Shown: positions 12,166-24,600 of the stretch, piece after piece
How the letters are laid out: each line of letters starts with the position of its first letter
Position numbering within the stretch: the first letter of the stretch is position 1
Assembly (NCBI GenBank): GCA_003952965.2
Contig: CM025852.1
Location: 28,145,009-28,209,008, forward strand
Reading direction: 5' to 3'
Source: Morella rubra
Taxonomy: Eukaryota; Streptophyta; Magnoliopsida; Fagales; Myricaceae
Length of the DNA: 64,000 nucleotides
The notes under the pieces: model-generated
The model's input: the letters and a program-made list of their open reading frames with translations, nothing else
The model's database searches: none
What the model was told of the DNA's origin: nothing
Made by a program: the position numbers and the translations under genes

Positions 12166-13321
12166 GCAGAGGAGAAAGGTATGCGTCTGAGACAAGTTTA
12201 ATGAGAATGTACTGAGGAAACTTCTACCGTCGGAACCAATTTTCATTGTTCTCGTTGTCGTTGTTCTTGATGTTTTCAATCATATGCTGCTCTACTGCCA
12301 TGTAAGTCATATGCTGTAATTGCCGTCGGTCGGAAAACGTAAAACGCGCCGTAGAAAAAGTCGTTTGTAACTTTGTCTTTATCGTATAATGTTTAGCAAG
12401 ACTTTCTTTTTGGGGATAAGGTGAATCTCTCAGCATTTGGAATATGGCAACTTGTTGGACCACATGCTTCAATCCAGTATTACGTCCGATCTAGAATGAT
12501 AACTTGGTGGATTTGAAATCTAGTTATCAACCATTTAAAATTAATGCTTCTTAATATATTGTAATAATTCGTAAAACTTCTAGATCTTTGAATTATATAT
12601 TTAATTATGCGATCCAAATAAATTGGTTGATTCAAATATCTAGGCGTTAATGATGGATGATGTTGAAATCAAACATCTATGAGTGTATGTTATGAGTGCA
12701 TTTTAAATTTTTGGATGGATCCAACATGATAGTCTTCCTCGCACGCAGTGGAAGGCCGTCACTCTAACACAAAGTCGAGAAAATTTGGATATGTCAATAT
12801 TCTTCATGAACAGAGACGTGCTGTACAATTCATCGTGATTCGTCCATCCCATCCCCCATGTAAAATAATATAGAGTTTCTATCTTCCATAAAAAGAAAAA
12901 GAACGTCCCGAATCTCCTGTCAGACAACTGGGCAGGACATGTGTCGCAGCTATTATTGTATCGAGACAGGGGGCTGGAGGCAGGAGGCAGGAGCCAGGAG
13001 CCATCATATTGACTTCCGTTCCCAAACTCTGCGGCACCGCAGTTTTGCTTTCTCTCTCGGTGCTGGCTGGCGTGGCCGAAGTTAGAATGGTCCTTGAAGC
13101 AATTTGTGAGGAATAGAATTGAACGGACACCGTTGGGTAGCTGGGACTACAATGCAGGTGGGCCGAACACTTGTCCATCATCCATAACATCCAAGTAACT
13201 CAGAATATTCCAGCTGGGCCCTTTCGTTTTTGTTTTCTTTCCCAAGTTGGCGTGTCTTTCCCTAGGCCCAGCCCACCTGTATTCCGCAGCCGAATTCCCT
13301 TTCGCCGAATCGCGGTTATAA
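12166..13321. other. Intergenic stretch upstream of LCB2
   Basis: No supported gene. A GGAGGCAGGAGGCAGGAGCC-type purine repeat lies near 12970-13003. The minus-strand frames between 12700 and 13340 resemble nothing I know. Confidence 0.35.
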
Positions 13322-13469
13322 GGGTGTTTGTTTGGCAAAATTTTAAAGGATATTTTTAAAATTTTGAAAATTTTTAATTTATTAAAATTTATTAAGATAT
13401 GTAAAAAGTGAGATGCCTATATATAAAAATTAAAAATTTTCGTACTCAAAAATATTAAAAAACAAACGG
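13322..13469. mobile_element. Short Tourist-like MITE upstream of LCB2
   Basis: The 148-bp element starts GGGTGTTTGTTTGGCAAAAT and, read from the right end, CCGTTTGTTTTTTAATATTT. TAA lies on both sides (13319-13321 and 13470-13472), fitting the TTA/TAA target of Tourist elements. Its left half resembles the MITE at 56513-56694. It sits about 300 bp upstream of the LCB2 start codon, within the likely promoter. Confidence 0.6.
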
Positions 13470-13766
13470 TAACTTAAGTTGCTTGGCCTTGCCTAATAAG
13501 AATATCGAATCTAAACCACATAAGTCACTAAAGAAGCAAATTGGAAAAAATCATACAAAACGCGTATTTGAAAAATCATAGCCGCAAGGAGGGGGTTTGG
13601 ATTGGTCAGTCAAATCCTGCTTCTGGAATCTCTGAATCTCTCGCATTTTTCATCCTTTTTATATTTTAATAAAACAAACTGAAATTCCCAAAATCTCCCC
13701 TTTCATTTCCTTCTTTCAGATCCGGCCATTGTTAGAGAGCTTCGAATTCGCAGGGAGGGCGAAAAA

Positions 13767-16700
13767 ATGATAACGATCCCGTATTTGACCGCGTTGACCA
13801 CGTACTTCAGCTACGGCTTGCTCTTCGCCTTCGGCCAATTCCGAGACTTTTTCAGGAAAATCTTCGATTGGTGGCGGGTTAACAACCTTCAGGTCCCCGT
13901 TACTTTTCGGAATTTCCATTTTGTAACTAACTGAAATTGGACATACGCTCAGATGGTTTTGTCCTTGTTCTAGGGGTACGCGCCTATCTGTTTAGGACTT
14001 GAAGATTTCTATACTCGTCGACTCTATCTTCGTATTCAGGTAGGTTTTTGACATGTCATTAAGTTTAAACCTTTTTTTTTTGGCTTTATTTATTGTTTTT
14101 TCTTTGTTTTTGATAAAATTGAGCTCTTTTACATCTCTGATTTCTGTGCGATCAAAAGTTATTAGCTTTCGTTTAAACATAGGAAAAATTCGACATTTGC
14201 AGAAGCACTTTTAAATTTATCAGAATACTTAAATCTTTCCCTGAAATTAAAAGTCAGTGAGTTTGGTGTTTGCAAACGAAACTTTTGGGTTTGTTGTAAA
14301 AATTGAGGTGGATTAGAGATTTATTGGATTTTGAGAGAGAGTAATAAAATAAATAGAATTTTATGAGAGTAATAAAAAATTGGAAAGAGAGATGATTTGT
14401 GTGAATTTTTTATGTTTATTGTAATGGAAATAGATGATTTGATTGGGGGGGGAGAGATTATTTTATAGTTATTTTATTATTATTATTTTGATAAAAAATG
14501 ATTAAAATGTTGGTTTGCAATCACCAATTGGTGAGGGAATTAGGGAAATACCGAACAGTTAATTTAGGATATGCATAACTTTTATTGGATGGCTCTAACT
14601 TTAAAGTGTCCCCAATAATATCTACAAGATTCCGGGTTTCCTTTGTTTTTTTGCTTTTTTCTAAGCCAATGATTGATTCCGGGTTTCCTTTCATTTGCTC
14701 TGTAGACACCATGCTTAGTTACATAGCTAGTAGAAGGTTTGGCATACCCTTCTCTTGCAATATCTCCTCGAAACAGTTACGGGCCTATTTTTGTTGTTGT
14801 GAAACCTTCTAGTAGAAGCTTAAGATCGTATTCAAATTTGCAGGACTGTTTTGGACGACCAATATCAAGTGCTCCTGATGCTTGGTTTGATGTGGTTGAG
14901 CGTTATTCGATTGACAGCAATAAGACACTAAAGTGAGTTCTCTTATGTATTTGGATGCCTGGGGTTTATTTAAAAGCCGGTTTTTTTTTTTAGTTTTCAA
15001 CTTAAATGCTTCCTATGGTTATGTAAGAGTACTTTTGTTATGGGTGTGCGCATGTGTGTTTTTCAGTTTTTTTGGTATTAACATTTGATACATTCTGATA
15101 TCATGAAATTTAATGAAGCAGTCAGTAATTTTTTCGAGAACTTTTTGCTAAGATGCAATTGTTTCTGGAATTATCTACCGATGGCATCACATGCAGGCGA
15201 ACCACAAACACAAGTAGGTGTCTCAATTTGGGATCGTACAATTATCTAGGCTTTGCTGCCTCAGATGAATATTGCACACCCCGTGTAATCCAGTCTTTGA
15301 AAAGATTTTCACCCAGTACTTGTAGTGCTCGTGTGGATGCAGGTAACCAAATACCTTTGCAAGATGTACCTAATTTTGTAGCTAAGTACTAATACTCTTG
15401 CCCTCAGGAACTACAACGCTGCACACTGAACTGGAGGAGTGTGTTGCAAACTTTGTTCAAAAGCCAGCAGCCGTAGTGTTTGGCATGGGCTATGTGACAA
15501 ACTCTTCCATTCTTCCAGTCCTGATTGGAAAGGTAACAACAGAGAGATTTACAAGTGCCCTGTGTAAGGTTGATGTGGCAATTGTTTTTGTTTAACTTTT
15601 TATCCAAACAGGGAGGGTTGATAATTAGTGATTCCCTAAACCATAACTCAATCGTGAATGGTGCTCGGGGTTCAGGAGCTACGGTTCGAGTTTTCCAACA
15701 TAATAGTAAGTTGTTTATGGTACTGATTTTTCTATGGGCACTTCTGTTGAGATAAACATCTAGTGTTTTGATCTTAATGATTCTCTTTCCCATATTTCCT
15801 TCTTTAGCGCCATGGCACTTGGAGAAAGTTTTGAGAGAGCAAATTGCTGAGGGACAACCCAGGACCCACAGACCTTGGAAGAAAATTATTGTTATTGTGG
15901 AGGGAATTTACAGTATGGAAGGAGAACTCTGCAAGCTTCCAGAGATTGTTGCAATATGCAAGAAGTATCAGGTCATATTTTGTAGAGTAACTTCTATGCA
16001 CAAGCTATTGATATGTGTATTACTTCATCTTTTTAATCTATTTTCTCATTTGATTTTTTGCAAGCGCTTGTTCATGCATGTTGCCACGGTTATCATTCTC
16101 ATTAGTAGAAGTTGTGTTTATCTTTCACTTTCTTGGTATCTTTTATAGGCATACGTCTACTTGGATGAGGCTCACAGCATTGGAGCAGTTGGAAAATCAG
16201 GAAGAGGTGTCTGTGAACTCTTGGGAGTGGACACTGCCGATGTCGATATCATGATGGGAACATTTACAAAATCTTTTGGGTCATGTGGGGGTTATATTGC
16301 TGGATCCAAGGTTTGTTAGTTACACAACTTTTCTTGGTTTTACTGACAACTTTGGCTACTACAATCTGTTTCTTGAGGTTAATTTGCAATGGGATTCCTG
16401 CCATAACAATGTAAGTTCTGGTTCATTCATATGCATTAAAAAACGCTGGCTCACCGATAGATGAAGTATTGCTGCTTCTTAATCCTATTTGACAAATACA
16501 ATAAATGGTCCGGTGATTGCTTGGTTGTTACTTTGTTTGCAAAAAGAAATTATTATGAGCTATACATCTTGTGTATGTCTCACCAGCTGGTGCTTCGTCA
16601 ACGATAAGTATCAACCAACCCTCAGAAAACTTTGATTAACCAGACTTTTTGTTGAGAATAAAATTTGGCGAGGATGATCTGTCTCAGATTTGTTAAGTTT

Positions 16701-18297
16701 CCTGTAAACTGCTAGAAATGATTGGTGTGACATTTCTGCTTCCTCAAGTGTCAGACTGTACAATGGTTATAAATAAATGCTGGACTATTGCTTGTTATTT
16801 TTTCCTTCCCATTTTCTCTCAATAATTTTCTGCAAGCCTGGTGTAAATGGATCAACCGAGTTGTAGATATTGCTTGTACATATTCATTATTTCTTTCATT
16901 TGTTGATTTTCAGGAGCTCATACGATATCTTAAGCATACTTGTCCAGCTCATCTGTATGCAACATCCGTATCACCTCCAGCTGCACAGCAAATCATATCT
17001 GCCATAAAGGTTATCCTTGGAGAGGACGGTACAAGCAGAGGTCTAGAAAGATTCTTTCCCATTTTCGGCACTTTTTTTTTTCATTTTTAATTGCTAGCCT
17101 TCAAGTTTCAGGCTTCTGAATTCCATTGCCAATGACTTGAATTTCTGTAATATAGGGGCTCAGAAACTTGCTCGAATTCGTGAAAACAGCAACTTTTTCA
17201 GATCGGAGCTGCAGAAAATGGGTTTTGAGGTTCTTGGAGACAACGATTCTCCTGTAATGCCTATAATGCTTTACAATCCAGCAAAAATTCCAGCCTTTTC
17301 CCGGGAATGTCTCAAGCAGAATGTGAGTTTGTCACTAATAATTTGCATGTCTGCTGGTTTCAAACTTGTTTGTCAATAAAATGTATAGCCGCTCTTTTTT
17401 CCCTGGTGCTCTCTTTGTCTACGTTCAGTTAGGTTTCCCTGACTGGTAATCAATATCATGCATCACAGGTGGCTGTTGTGACAGTTGCTTTTCCCGCTAC
17501 CCCTTTGCTGTTGGCCAGGGCACGTATTTGCATATCAGCTGCTCATTCGAAGGAAGACCTTCTGAAGGCCTTGGAGGTAAATTTCTCTTCGAATATGAAA
17601 TGCATTATGTCAGTTTAAAATAATACTATGATATTAAAATAATTTAGTAAATAAAATGTGCCCATTTCTTTTCTGAAACGCTTGGCAGTACATCAAGCAA
17701 AGTATTCGTGTGCCGTTGGGAACCATTATAAATCTATATTGAATTTAAGGATAACAAGTTTTTGTGTCATTGTGAGTGTTATTATTTTCGCCAGATTGAA
17801 TTAATGATTAGAATCATGAAAAAAAATTAGCGGGTGGATGCCGGGGAAGAGGTGTAAGTTTTGGGGAATTGCTCAAAAATTGTAATACATGATAGATAAA
17901 ATCGTGTAGCTGGCCCACCGAAGTCGGGATCAAGAACTTGTCGATAGCTCTCGACTAGCAGCAAGGAAAGTTTTGACCATTAATCATGAATGCCACTATT
18001 AGAAGTTCTGACCACTTCACATGTAGAGCCGAATGATGCAAGGCCAATGCATATGGGTGGCAATCAAATGCATTTTTTAGCATGATGTATTGAAGCTCTC
18101 TTTTCTAAAATCCGGCTAATATAAGCACCATAACTATCAAGCTGTTCAAGGATTCAATCTCTCTGGTGTCTTGAGACTCTTGGAATTAACGTACACTCTG
18201 GTGGCAGGTTATCAGTCAAGTCGGTGATTTGATAGGTATTAAATACTTCCCTGCGGAGCCCGAGAAGCAGCAGCAGGGCGTGATCAAGGTGGATTGA
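13767..18297 (+). CDS. LCB2: Serine palmitoyltransferase, long-chain base subunit 2
   Basis: LCB2 pairs with LCB1 in the ER membrane and uses pyridoxal phosphate to condense serine with palmitoyl-CoA, the first step of sphingolipid synthesis. Twelve exons join in phase across GT..AG introns: 13767-13892, 13974-14039, 14844-14932, 15197-15342, 15408-15532, 15612-15705, 15808-15971, 16149-16310, 16914-17040, 17156-17322, 17469-17576 and 18208-18297. They give 487 residues, against 489 in Arabidopsis as I recall. The start MITIPYLTA is the conserved plant N terminus, followed by a membrane segment. Residues 276-279 (DEAH) hold the cofactor-contacting Asp and His. Lys311 in GTFTKSFG is the Schiff-base lysine, and a glycine-rich [10 protein letters not shown] follows. 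Nothing is missing. Intron 2 holds a MITE (14263-14527). The gene is convergent with the SAM-domain gene. Confidence 0.97.
14263..14527. mobile_element. MITE within LCB2 intron 2
   Basis: The 265-bp AT-rich insert has inverted ends: TTGGTGTTTGCAAACGAAAC at the left, and TTGGTGATTGCAAACCAACA read from the right on the other strand. About 19 of the first 24 positions agree. The interior has GAGAGAGAG and AATAAAAAATT motifs like the other small elements of the window. It lies between the splice sites at 14040 and 14843 and does not touch them. No certain target duplication was found, though GTGAG flanks both sides loosely. Confidence 0.55.
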
Positions 18298-19563
18298 AAA
18301 GCTATAAAAGGTTTTAGATAGAGTTACACTTATTGAGTGTCTAATGGAGCTTTCGATTAACTGCTGTTAAGATAGTATGTTTGTTAAGTTCACCTAGAAA
18401 TGACGGAATTTACCACCCAAAAGGGCGAGGGGGAACTGTGGGCAGTTTGCTGTTGTCCGGTCGTGCTCCTTGTCTGTATTTATGCCCTTCAAAAGGGTCT
18501 TCTTATTGTGCACTCTGTTCCGCTGTTCCTAGTGGGATTTTGCTAATTTAATGTACAGGCACTGCTGTAATTCCTCTCATTTGATTTTATCTCGTCTTTC
18601 ATTGGTTTATATGCATGCAGTGTTAACCTTATTACAGGTTTGACCAATTTTAGACATCCTCCCTCCTTTTGCCAACGCTAATTAACCCATCCACCAAGCC
18701 TCATCAGTCATAAAAAAAACAAAAAGGTATTACGGAAAGTTGTCTAAAAAGGACATCTTATGCTGCTGCTTCATACCTAAAAAGATGTACACCAGAAACC
18801 TCCATCTAAAACGTTTTACTAATACCAAAGCCAATTTTACAGAAACTCAGACCAATAATTACTAACTAAATAAATTAAGCTGCTGCAAGAACACTAATCT
18901 ACTAGACCCAGAGTGCAATGGTAGGTGCAGATTACTGATTTCACGCATGGTTAATGCAAAATCAAGACGCAGGACAGCCACTCAAAGACTGAGAAGGAAA
19001 CACGAAGAGAACATGGAAAGAATATGATCTACGTCTTCATTTGAGCATCACGAAATAACTCTATTCTTAACTGCAACAAACTCGCAACATCTTTTCCAAT
19101 TCGAAATGATTGGTTACGGACAGCTAGATTTTATGTTCAACATGTCCAAACGAAGAAAATGGTTCAATAAATTTCTAACTTTGCTCACCAACTTTATCAA
19201 TTTCACTCCCTGAGAGGAAAAGTGAGAGAGAGCAAACGTCCAACATTGGCTTGGTTGTGAGTGCCTTTCTTGCTTTAGTTCTTTCTGCAAGCCAATTGAC
19301 ACCGAATATTTCCACACTTATCAGTACCAACCAGAGCCGCTAGAACAAAATCAACAGGGTAATATTCCAGAAAATTGCACTTGATTAAAAGGCAGATAGT
19401 GCAATAAGAAGCAAACTACCAAAACAACCTATTCATACTATCTCTAAATATTCAAGGAGGAAATACGCTAAAAGGCTCGAAATGGTTCAGGTGCAAACCT
19501 ACATTGCCATGGCTGAGAACTTCCCTACATTTGCCAATACACACGCACAAACGAAAAAGAAGC
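18298..19563. other. 3' regions of LCB2 and the convergent SAM gene
   Basis: This region between the two stop codons holds no recognisable gene. The first several hundred bases are probably the LCB2 3' untranslated region, and the last few hundred that of the SAM-domain gene on the other strand. No repeat stands out. Confidence 0.45.
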
Positions 19564-20517
19564 TCATGAAAAACCCTTTCCAAGCTTCTGAATTGCGCAA
19601 TACATTTTCCTTCTTGACCCCACGGCATTGATCCCCATATCCTTAAGATCATCTAATGTCAGCATGGGCAAAACCTCGTCATCTACTTCGTGAACTTCGA
19701 ACACTGGTGCATACCGACCCAAACCTAACCCATTGAGCCAAATCCTCACCCCATCTTCTCCTCCAATATTCCCATTGCCATTCCTATCACCACTCGTCCC
19801 ACACTTCCAGTCGGTCTCGGATGGCCCTGATAACTCAACACCATCATGGGGGCCCTCCGAAACAGCCCCCCTAGCCCTGACGTGCCTCCGATAAATCAAA
19901 TCTCTATCATTTCCGTGGCCGTCCACGCCCAAATTTTCAAGGGAATGAACCGGGCTTTGCTCTTTCAATGGACTCTCCGAGTTCTCGACATCGAAATCTT
20001 GATACCCATTATCGATATCTTCCCCTTCCCCACCGCTATATTTCTCATCTCCTTCAACACCACCACCACCACCTTCATCAATAACTTTGGAGACCCAATT
20101 GGATCGAACCCTTTTAACCGCGGAGGCTCGCTTCTTTGAATCCTTGACCTTCCAGCTCCCAATCGCAACGCTATCCAAGTTTCCCTCTCTGTCCTCGCCG
20201 TCCAGGGTTTCGGAAGAGCTCAAATGAAATAAAGGTCGGGTCTTGGAACCTTTACCTGGGAGATTGGAGTTATTGTTAGAGTCCTTCATCGCCGGCTTCC
20301 ACTGCTTGTTGCTGCTACTGTTGTGGTTGTTGTTGGTGTGAGGGTGGCTCCTCCGCAGATGCGAATCGTATAGGTGGTCGCCTCCGATGTCGCCTAATCG
20401 GACGCTGGGCCTGCGCTGGCGCTTGGATCCGAAGGTCTCGGACGAAGCCACCACCACAGCTGCTCCTCCCCCAACGCCGTTCAGCTGATTCTCTGACGAC
20501 TGTTGTATCTCGGGCAT
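19564..20517 (-). CDS. SAM (sterile alpha motif) domain protein, At3g48800-like
   Basis: A single open exon gives 317 residues from the ATG at 20517 (MPEIQQSSENQLNG). An upstream in-frame start at 20691 would add a serine/leucine-rich stretch translated from the CT-rich leader, so the later ATG is preferred. Residues 1-245 are low complexity: Asn/Ser/His-rich around 65-90, Gly-rich and acidic around 140-170, with basic patches such as SKRQRRPS and DSKKRASAVKRVRSNW. The last ~65 residues form a SAM domain (VRIWLNGLGLGRYAPVFE, then LTLDDLKDMGI and GSRRKMYCAIQKL). SAM domains mediate protein-protein assembly. No catalytic function can be assigned. In Arabidopsis relatives of this protein also sit beside LCB2. 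Confidence 0.9.
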   Translation of the reverse strand: MPEIQQSSENQLNGVGGGAAVVVASSETFGSKRQRRPSVRLGDIGGDHLYDSHLRRSHPHTNNNHNSSSNKQWKPAMKDSNNNSNLPGKGSKTRPLFHLSSSETLDGEDREGNLDSVAIGSWKVKDSKKRASAVKRVRSNWVSKVIDEGGGGGVEGDEKYSGGEGEDIDNGYQDFDVENSESPLKEQSPVHSLENLGVDGHGNDRDLIYRRHVRARGAVSEGPHDGVELSGPSETDWKCGTSGDRNGNGNIGGEDGVRIWLNGLGLGRYAPVFEVHEVDDEVLPMLTLDDLKDMGINAVGSRRKMYCAIQKLGKGFS

Positions 20518-20654
20518 TATTTGTGGATACGCAGAGAAAGAGATAGGGGGGCAGAGAGGGATCCGGTCCCACGCACGAAGTGTCTCTCTCTCTATGTCTA
20601 GGGTTTGGGTGCGAGTGTATGTATATCTACTAATACGCTGCACGTAAGCGCAGA

Positions 20655-20752
20655 GAAAGAGAGAGAGAGAGAGAGAGACGGAGAGAAGCAAAAGAAAAAG
20701 AAAGGTAAAAAACTTCTGGGGATGGGTTTCCGGGAGAGATTCAGAAAGATTT

Positions 20753-20780
<28 letters not shown>
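20655..20780 (-). promoter_or_regulatory. GA/CT-rich leader of the SAM-domain gene
   Basis: Two GA runs on the plus strand (about 20657-20680 and 20753-20778) are CT runs in the sense of the SAM gene. They lie 140-260 bases upstream of its ATG. Pyrimidine patches of this kind are common near plant transcription starts. No clear TATA box was identified beyond them. Confidence 0.45.
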
Positions 20781-20788
<8 letters not shown>

Positions 20789-21672
20789 AAAATAAAACGA
20801 AATGGTTCAGTAGTAGAGTGGCCGAGTGAGTGTGCTGTGCCTGTTAGGAGTTTGACGCGTGTCTTAATGTCGATGATGCTCCCGAAATTAGAATCGCCAA
20901 CATTCTGGGCCTCACTTCCGATATTTTTGTGCCTGTGTGGCCGGGTTTATGTTCATCATTCATCGATGAAGGGATGCTTGTAAGCGTCTCTATCCATTTC
21001 AATTTGGGTCTGCTTTTTGCCTTCTTTGTGAGTCACACGTTGAAAGAGGATGATGATGCGACTCGTTGGAAACTCTGCTGGATTTGTTTTAGTGTTTATT
21101 TGACTACCACTTGTATCCGATGACCTCAAAGAAAGTAAGAAGAAAAGCCACTTTTTAGAACTATCATCGACTTACCCGTAACCTTTTTTTTTTTTTTTTT
21201 CTAATGACTTACCCATAACTTGAAATAAAAGGATCCATAGAAATGCAGGACGGTGAACTCTGTCAGATATCCTGTTGAAAAAATGATATTGACTTAGCAA
21301 ACAAAAAATGTCAATCAATGCAAAGACAAATATCCTGCTTTCTTCCCTACTTTTTTCCTCCCTTCAAGAATGAATGTAACTCTTACAACCTATTGTTCTT
21401 TCCTGTCTCCTAAACTTTCTTTCGGTTGGACACTCCTCGAATTGAAAGGAAATCAAATGTATTATTGACCTCCAATTGCAGTTTGACTCGGGGGAATTCA
21501 AAACTTCGATATAAGGTTGAGACATGATAATCTTCAACGCCTTCAACAATTTTTTTAGTATTGGTTGGCAGGTACTACCTGTGTTCAGAATAAATCCTTC
21601 GAAGATTGGTCAGCAGCAACTTCTTCATCCCATTGCTGATTTGGGGATAAAAAGGGATTAATCCCAGATCAG
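20781..21672. other. Intergenic stretch between SAM and sialyltransferase genes
   Basis: This stretch holds the likely promoter of the SAM gene and the 3' region of the sialyltransferase-like gene, both on the minus strand. A poly-T run lies near 21185-21202. No further gene was seen. Confidence 0.4.
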
Positions 21673-24600
21673 TCAGGGCACTGTGCAAAGTACCCCATGT
21701 CCTACACTGTGCTCCAAAGGGTACATGGTTGCGCCCTTCACAAACTTTTTATGGTCAGCAGCAGCCTTTCTGAGAGGTGACAATGCCGTGGTTCTCTTCA
21801 CTTGCTTCTTAATAATCGAACATGAGGCCAACTGGTCTCCAGACCCTGCTCCAACTCTCCTAAAGGAAAATTATACAACAGAACGGAAAAATAATCATTC
21901 ACTACAAGGCCAAGACAGTATTGTTCAACTAGTACAAAATTGATCACAGGTAAATTGAGTATGGATATCCTCATGCACTAAAGACATATAGTAGTCTTGT
22001 ACAAGATCACTTGTACATTTAGTATGGATATACTCAATGCACAAAAGAACTACAGTACTCTTGGCTTAGTATTATGCTTAACAAGCCCCATCTACTCCTC
22101 TCCATCCCATCTCCCTTCTCTCATTGATGATTGCTGGGATTGTGTAATAATCAGCTCATGCCCGATGTTATGAATAGTAGAGTTTTGCATAAAAGAGATG
22201 AGAGAAAGTGATGATCTTCCCCACTCTCGTAATCATTATATAGAGTAGGCAACATACATATAGTTGACCTCACACTTATTACAGAATATATTGTTTCCAT
22301 AAATATCAACTTCCATTATTCCTAACAGCCTACAACTGTAAGATTGTACCAGTTGCACGTGCGCAAGGTTGTCTGACTTATAGTGACTCTATTGCACTCA
22401 TTATGTCATGGACCATAGCTTGCACGACCAAGAATTGCAGTTCATAAATTATGAGAAAATAAAGTTGCACAACATGACCAAACTTCAGGCCAATCAATCA
22501 TAGCAGCATGTTCCCAACTAAATATTCTCAAATTTAGGAACACAGTGAAAGTTACTTTACCTCAATAATTTCTCTGAGGCGATTCTAGCAGCTCTAATTG
22601 TGCTATGGCTTGGTACCCATTTCACAACACGATTTGGATCAGCTCGCATGGGAGAATGGATCCTGATGAGCTAAACAAGGAGAAGGAAAAGGTCAACAAA
22701 AATGAGTTCTAGATAAAGAATAGTAACCTATGAGAATATTTTCGCTCATATCAGGAAGGAAGAGTGACAGTATTGTTATACAATTTGCAACAGGGAAAAG
22801 TATTTGCAAAAGTGAGATAATACTGACTTCTAGACATTTAGCTATCACCAGCCCAAAAGATCCCCCGTACTCAACACATAGCTGTTAGCTCCATTAAAGA
22901 ATTTTCCCATGAAAGAGCCATCTGGGATCCGAAATTGGGGGACACTGTCTCTACATACCCAGATTAATGAAAGAAACAAATCTCAACTAGTGCTCCATGA
23001 CTGTTTAATTAGAGTTTGCAACTTCAAGCTGCATAACAGGTACTGATTGTTATTCTTTTTCTTCTCAAGTGAGGAAAAGATTATTCTTAAATTTCCTAGA
23101 GGTTAAGATCAACAAAACTAATCATCACCATATGTAGACAAAGGAACGCAGCAGACTTACCCCCAAACACTCCATCATTTGATAGTAAGCCCTACCATGC
23201 AGAGGAGTATGACCTTGTCGAGATTCGGAGAAATATCTAGTCCTGGAAGAATATTACATGGTTACTGATCGGTTAACGTAATATGGTACATAAAAGTACT
23301 TTATTTCAAAACAATGATTACTGCAAGAAACTCTTATACCATTCTTTATAACCGGGATCCACAGTGAAACCATACATATCTACTGATTCACAAATAGAAA
23401 GAGCGAATTCGAGAGCCTTCAGCCCAGTTCCTTTTGCTGCTGAACCAAAGGATGCACCTAGCATGAGATATACAGGATTTTTTATAGGAATATCCTGCAT
23501 AATGTAGCAATACATGTATGACTTTCAGGGAAATGAATGTGCAAATAAATATCAAGTTTAGCTCACAAGGATTGTTCATTGTTCATTAATTATATTTGTA
23601 CTTAAGATTTACAGCAGAAAGGAAATGTTAGGGGAAAAGATCATACTTATGCAACAAATCTAGGACAGCTTTGTCTTTTGATTGGCCAAGAAACACTTAA
23701 AAGGAAAAACATACGAACCTGTATCATTTTGTTCATAATGTCATGAACTGTTGTTTTAATGATCAAGACCTCCTTCCGAGACTCTGCAGAACCCATATCT
23801 TTAGTGCACATAAAGGAATACGCAGTAGGCTTCACAAGTACAAGAAAGTATGGTGCTCATACCATCTAACTCCACAACTTTGTCAAGAGCTTTTGCAGAT
23901 CCCCTATTGAGAAGACGAAATGTACTCTTCTTCCCCACATATTCTGAATAGTTCTGCAATAAGTTCATTAAGAGAAGGTAGAGCATTTATTAAGTGAACT
24001 AGTGCCAGAATTTTGAACATCAGTGTAGCAGCAGCTTAACCTGAATCGGAGCACCATTTTCTCTGATAACAGCATCATAACCATCTATCTCCTTCCCAAA
24101 CCTTGTTTTCAGAAGATCTCCTGAGTTACCAATAACAGCGCAATGCCCAAACTGCCGCGGAAGATACGGCGGTGTTTCAGGGAGTACCAGCGAAAGTTTC
24201 TCCATGCATAGAGTCTTATTCTCACACCGGTTGCTGCAACAGAGAAATGAATTACATAAGCTAGCATGTAGCAATCAAATTTTGTCGGCAACTTTGAGAA
24301 CTCGATTTTACATTAGACTGAAAGAAAAAATATCTAACCAAAAGCACAACCTCTTCAAAACTGTCTATGAAGGAAAGCATTCTCCATCAACTTCCTCAGA
24401 ATTTATTGGGAAAGTAAACGCATCATGGTTTTACTAGAGAGAAGAGTCCACACCAAAATTTTCCTCCAGGTCTTGGGAATTGGAAGGTTTACGTCATCTT
24501 TCAAATTATCATCAAGAAAATTATTGCCTTTCAAAATTTTCTTCCCAGTTTTTATTTTACACACCCAGTAAAATATAGCTATTCTAGTACCAGTCGGTTG

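Noticed and set aside
20518-20691. N-terminal extension of the SAM-domain ORF (58 extra residues, Leu/Ser-rich start)
   Set aside because: It is translated CT-repeat leader sequence. The downstream ATG with MPEIQQSS gives the more natural protein start.
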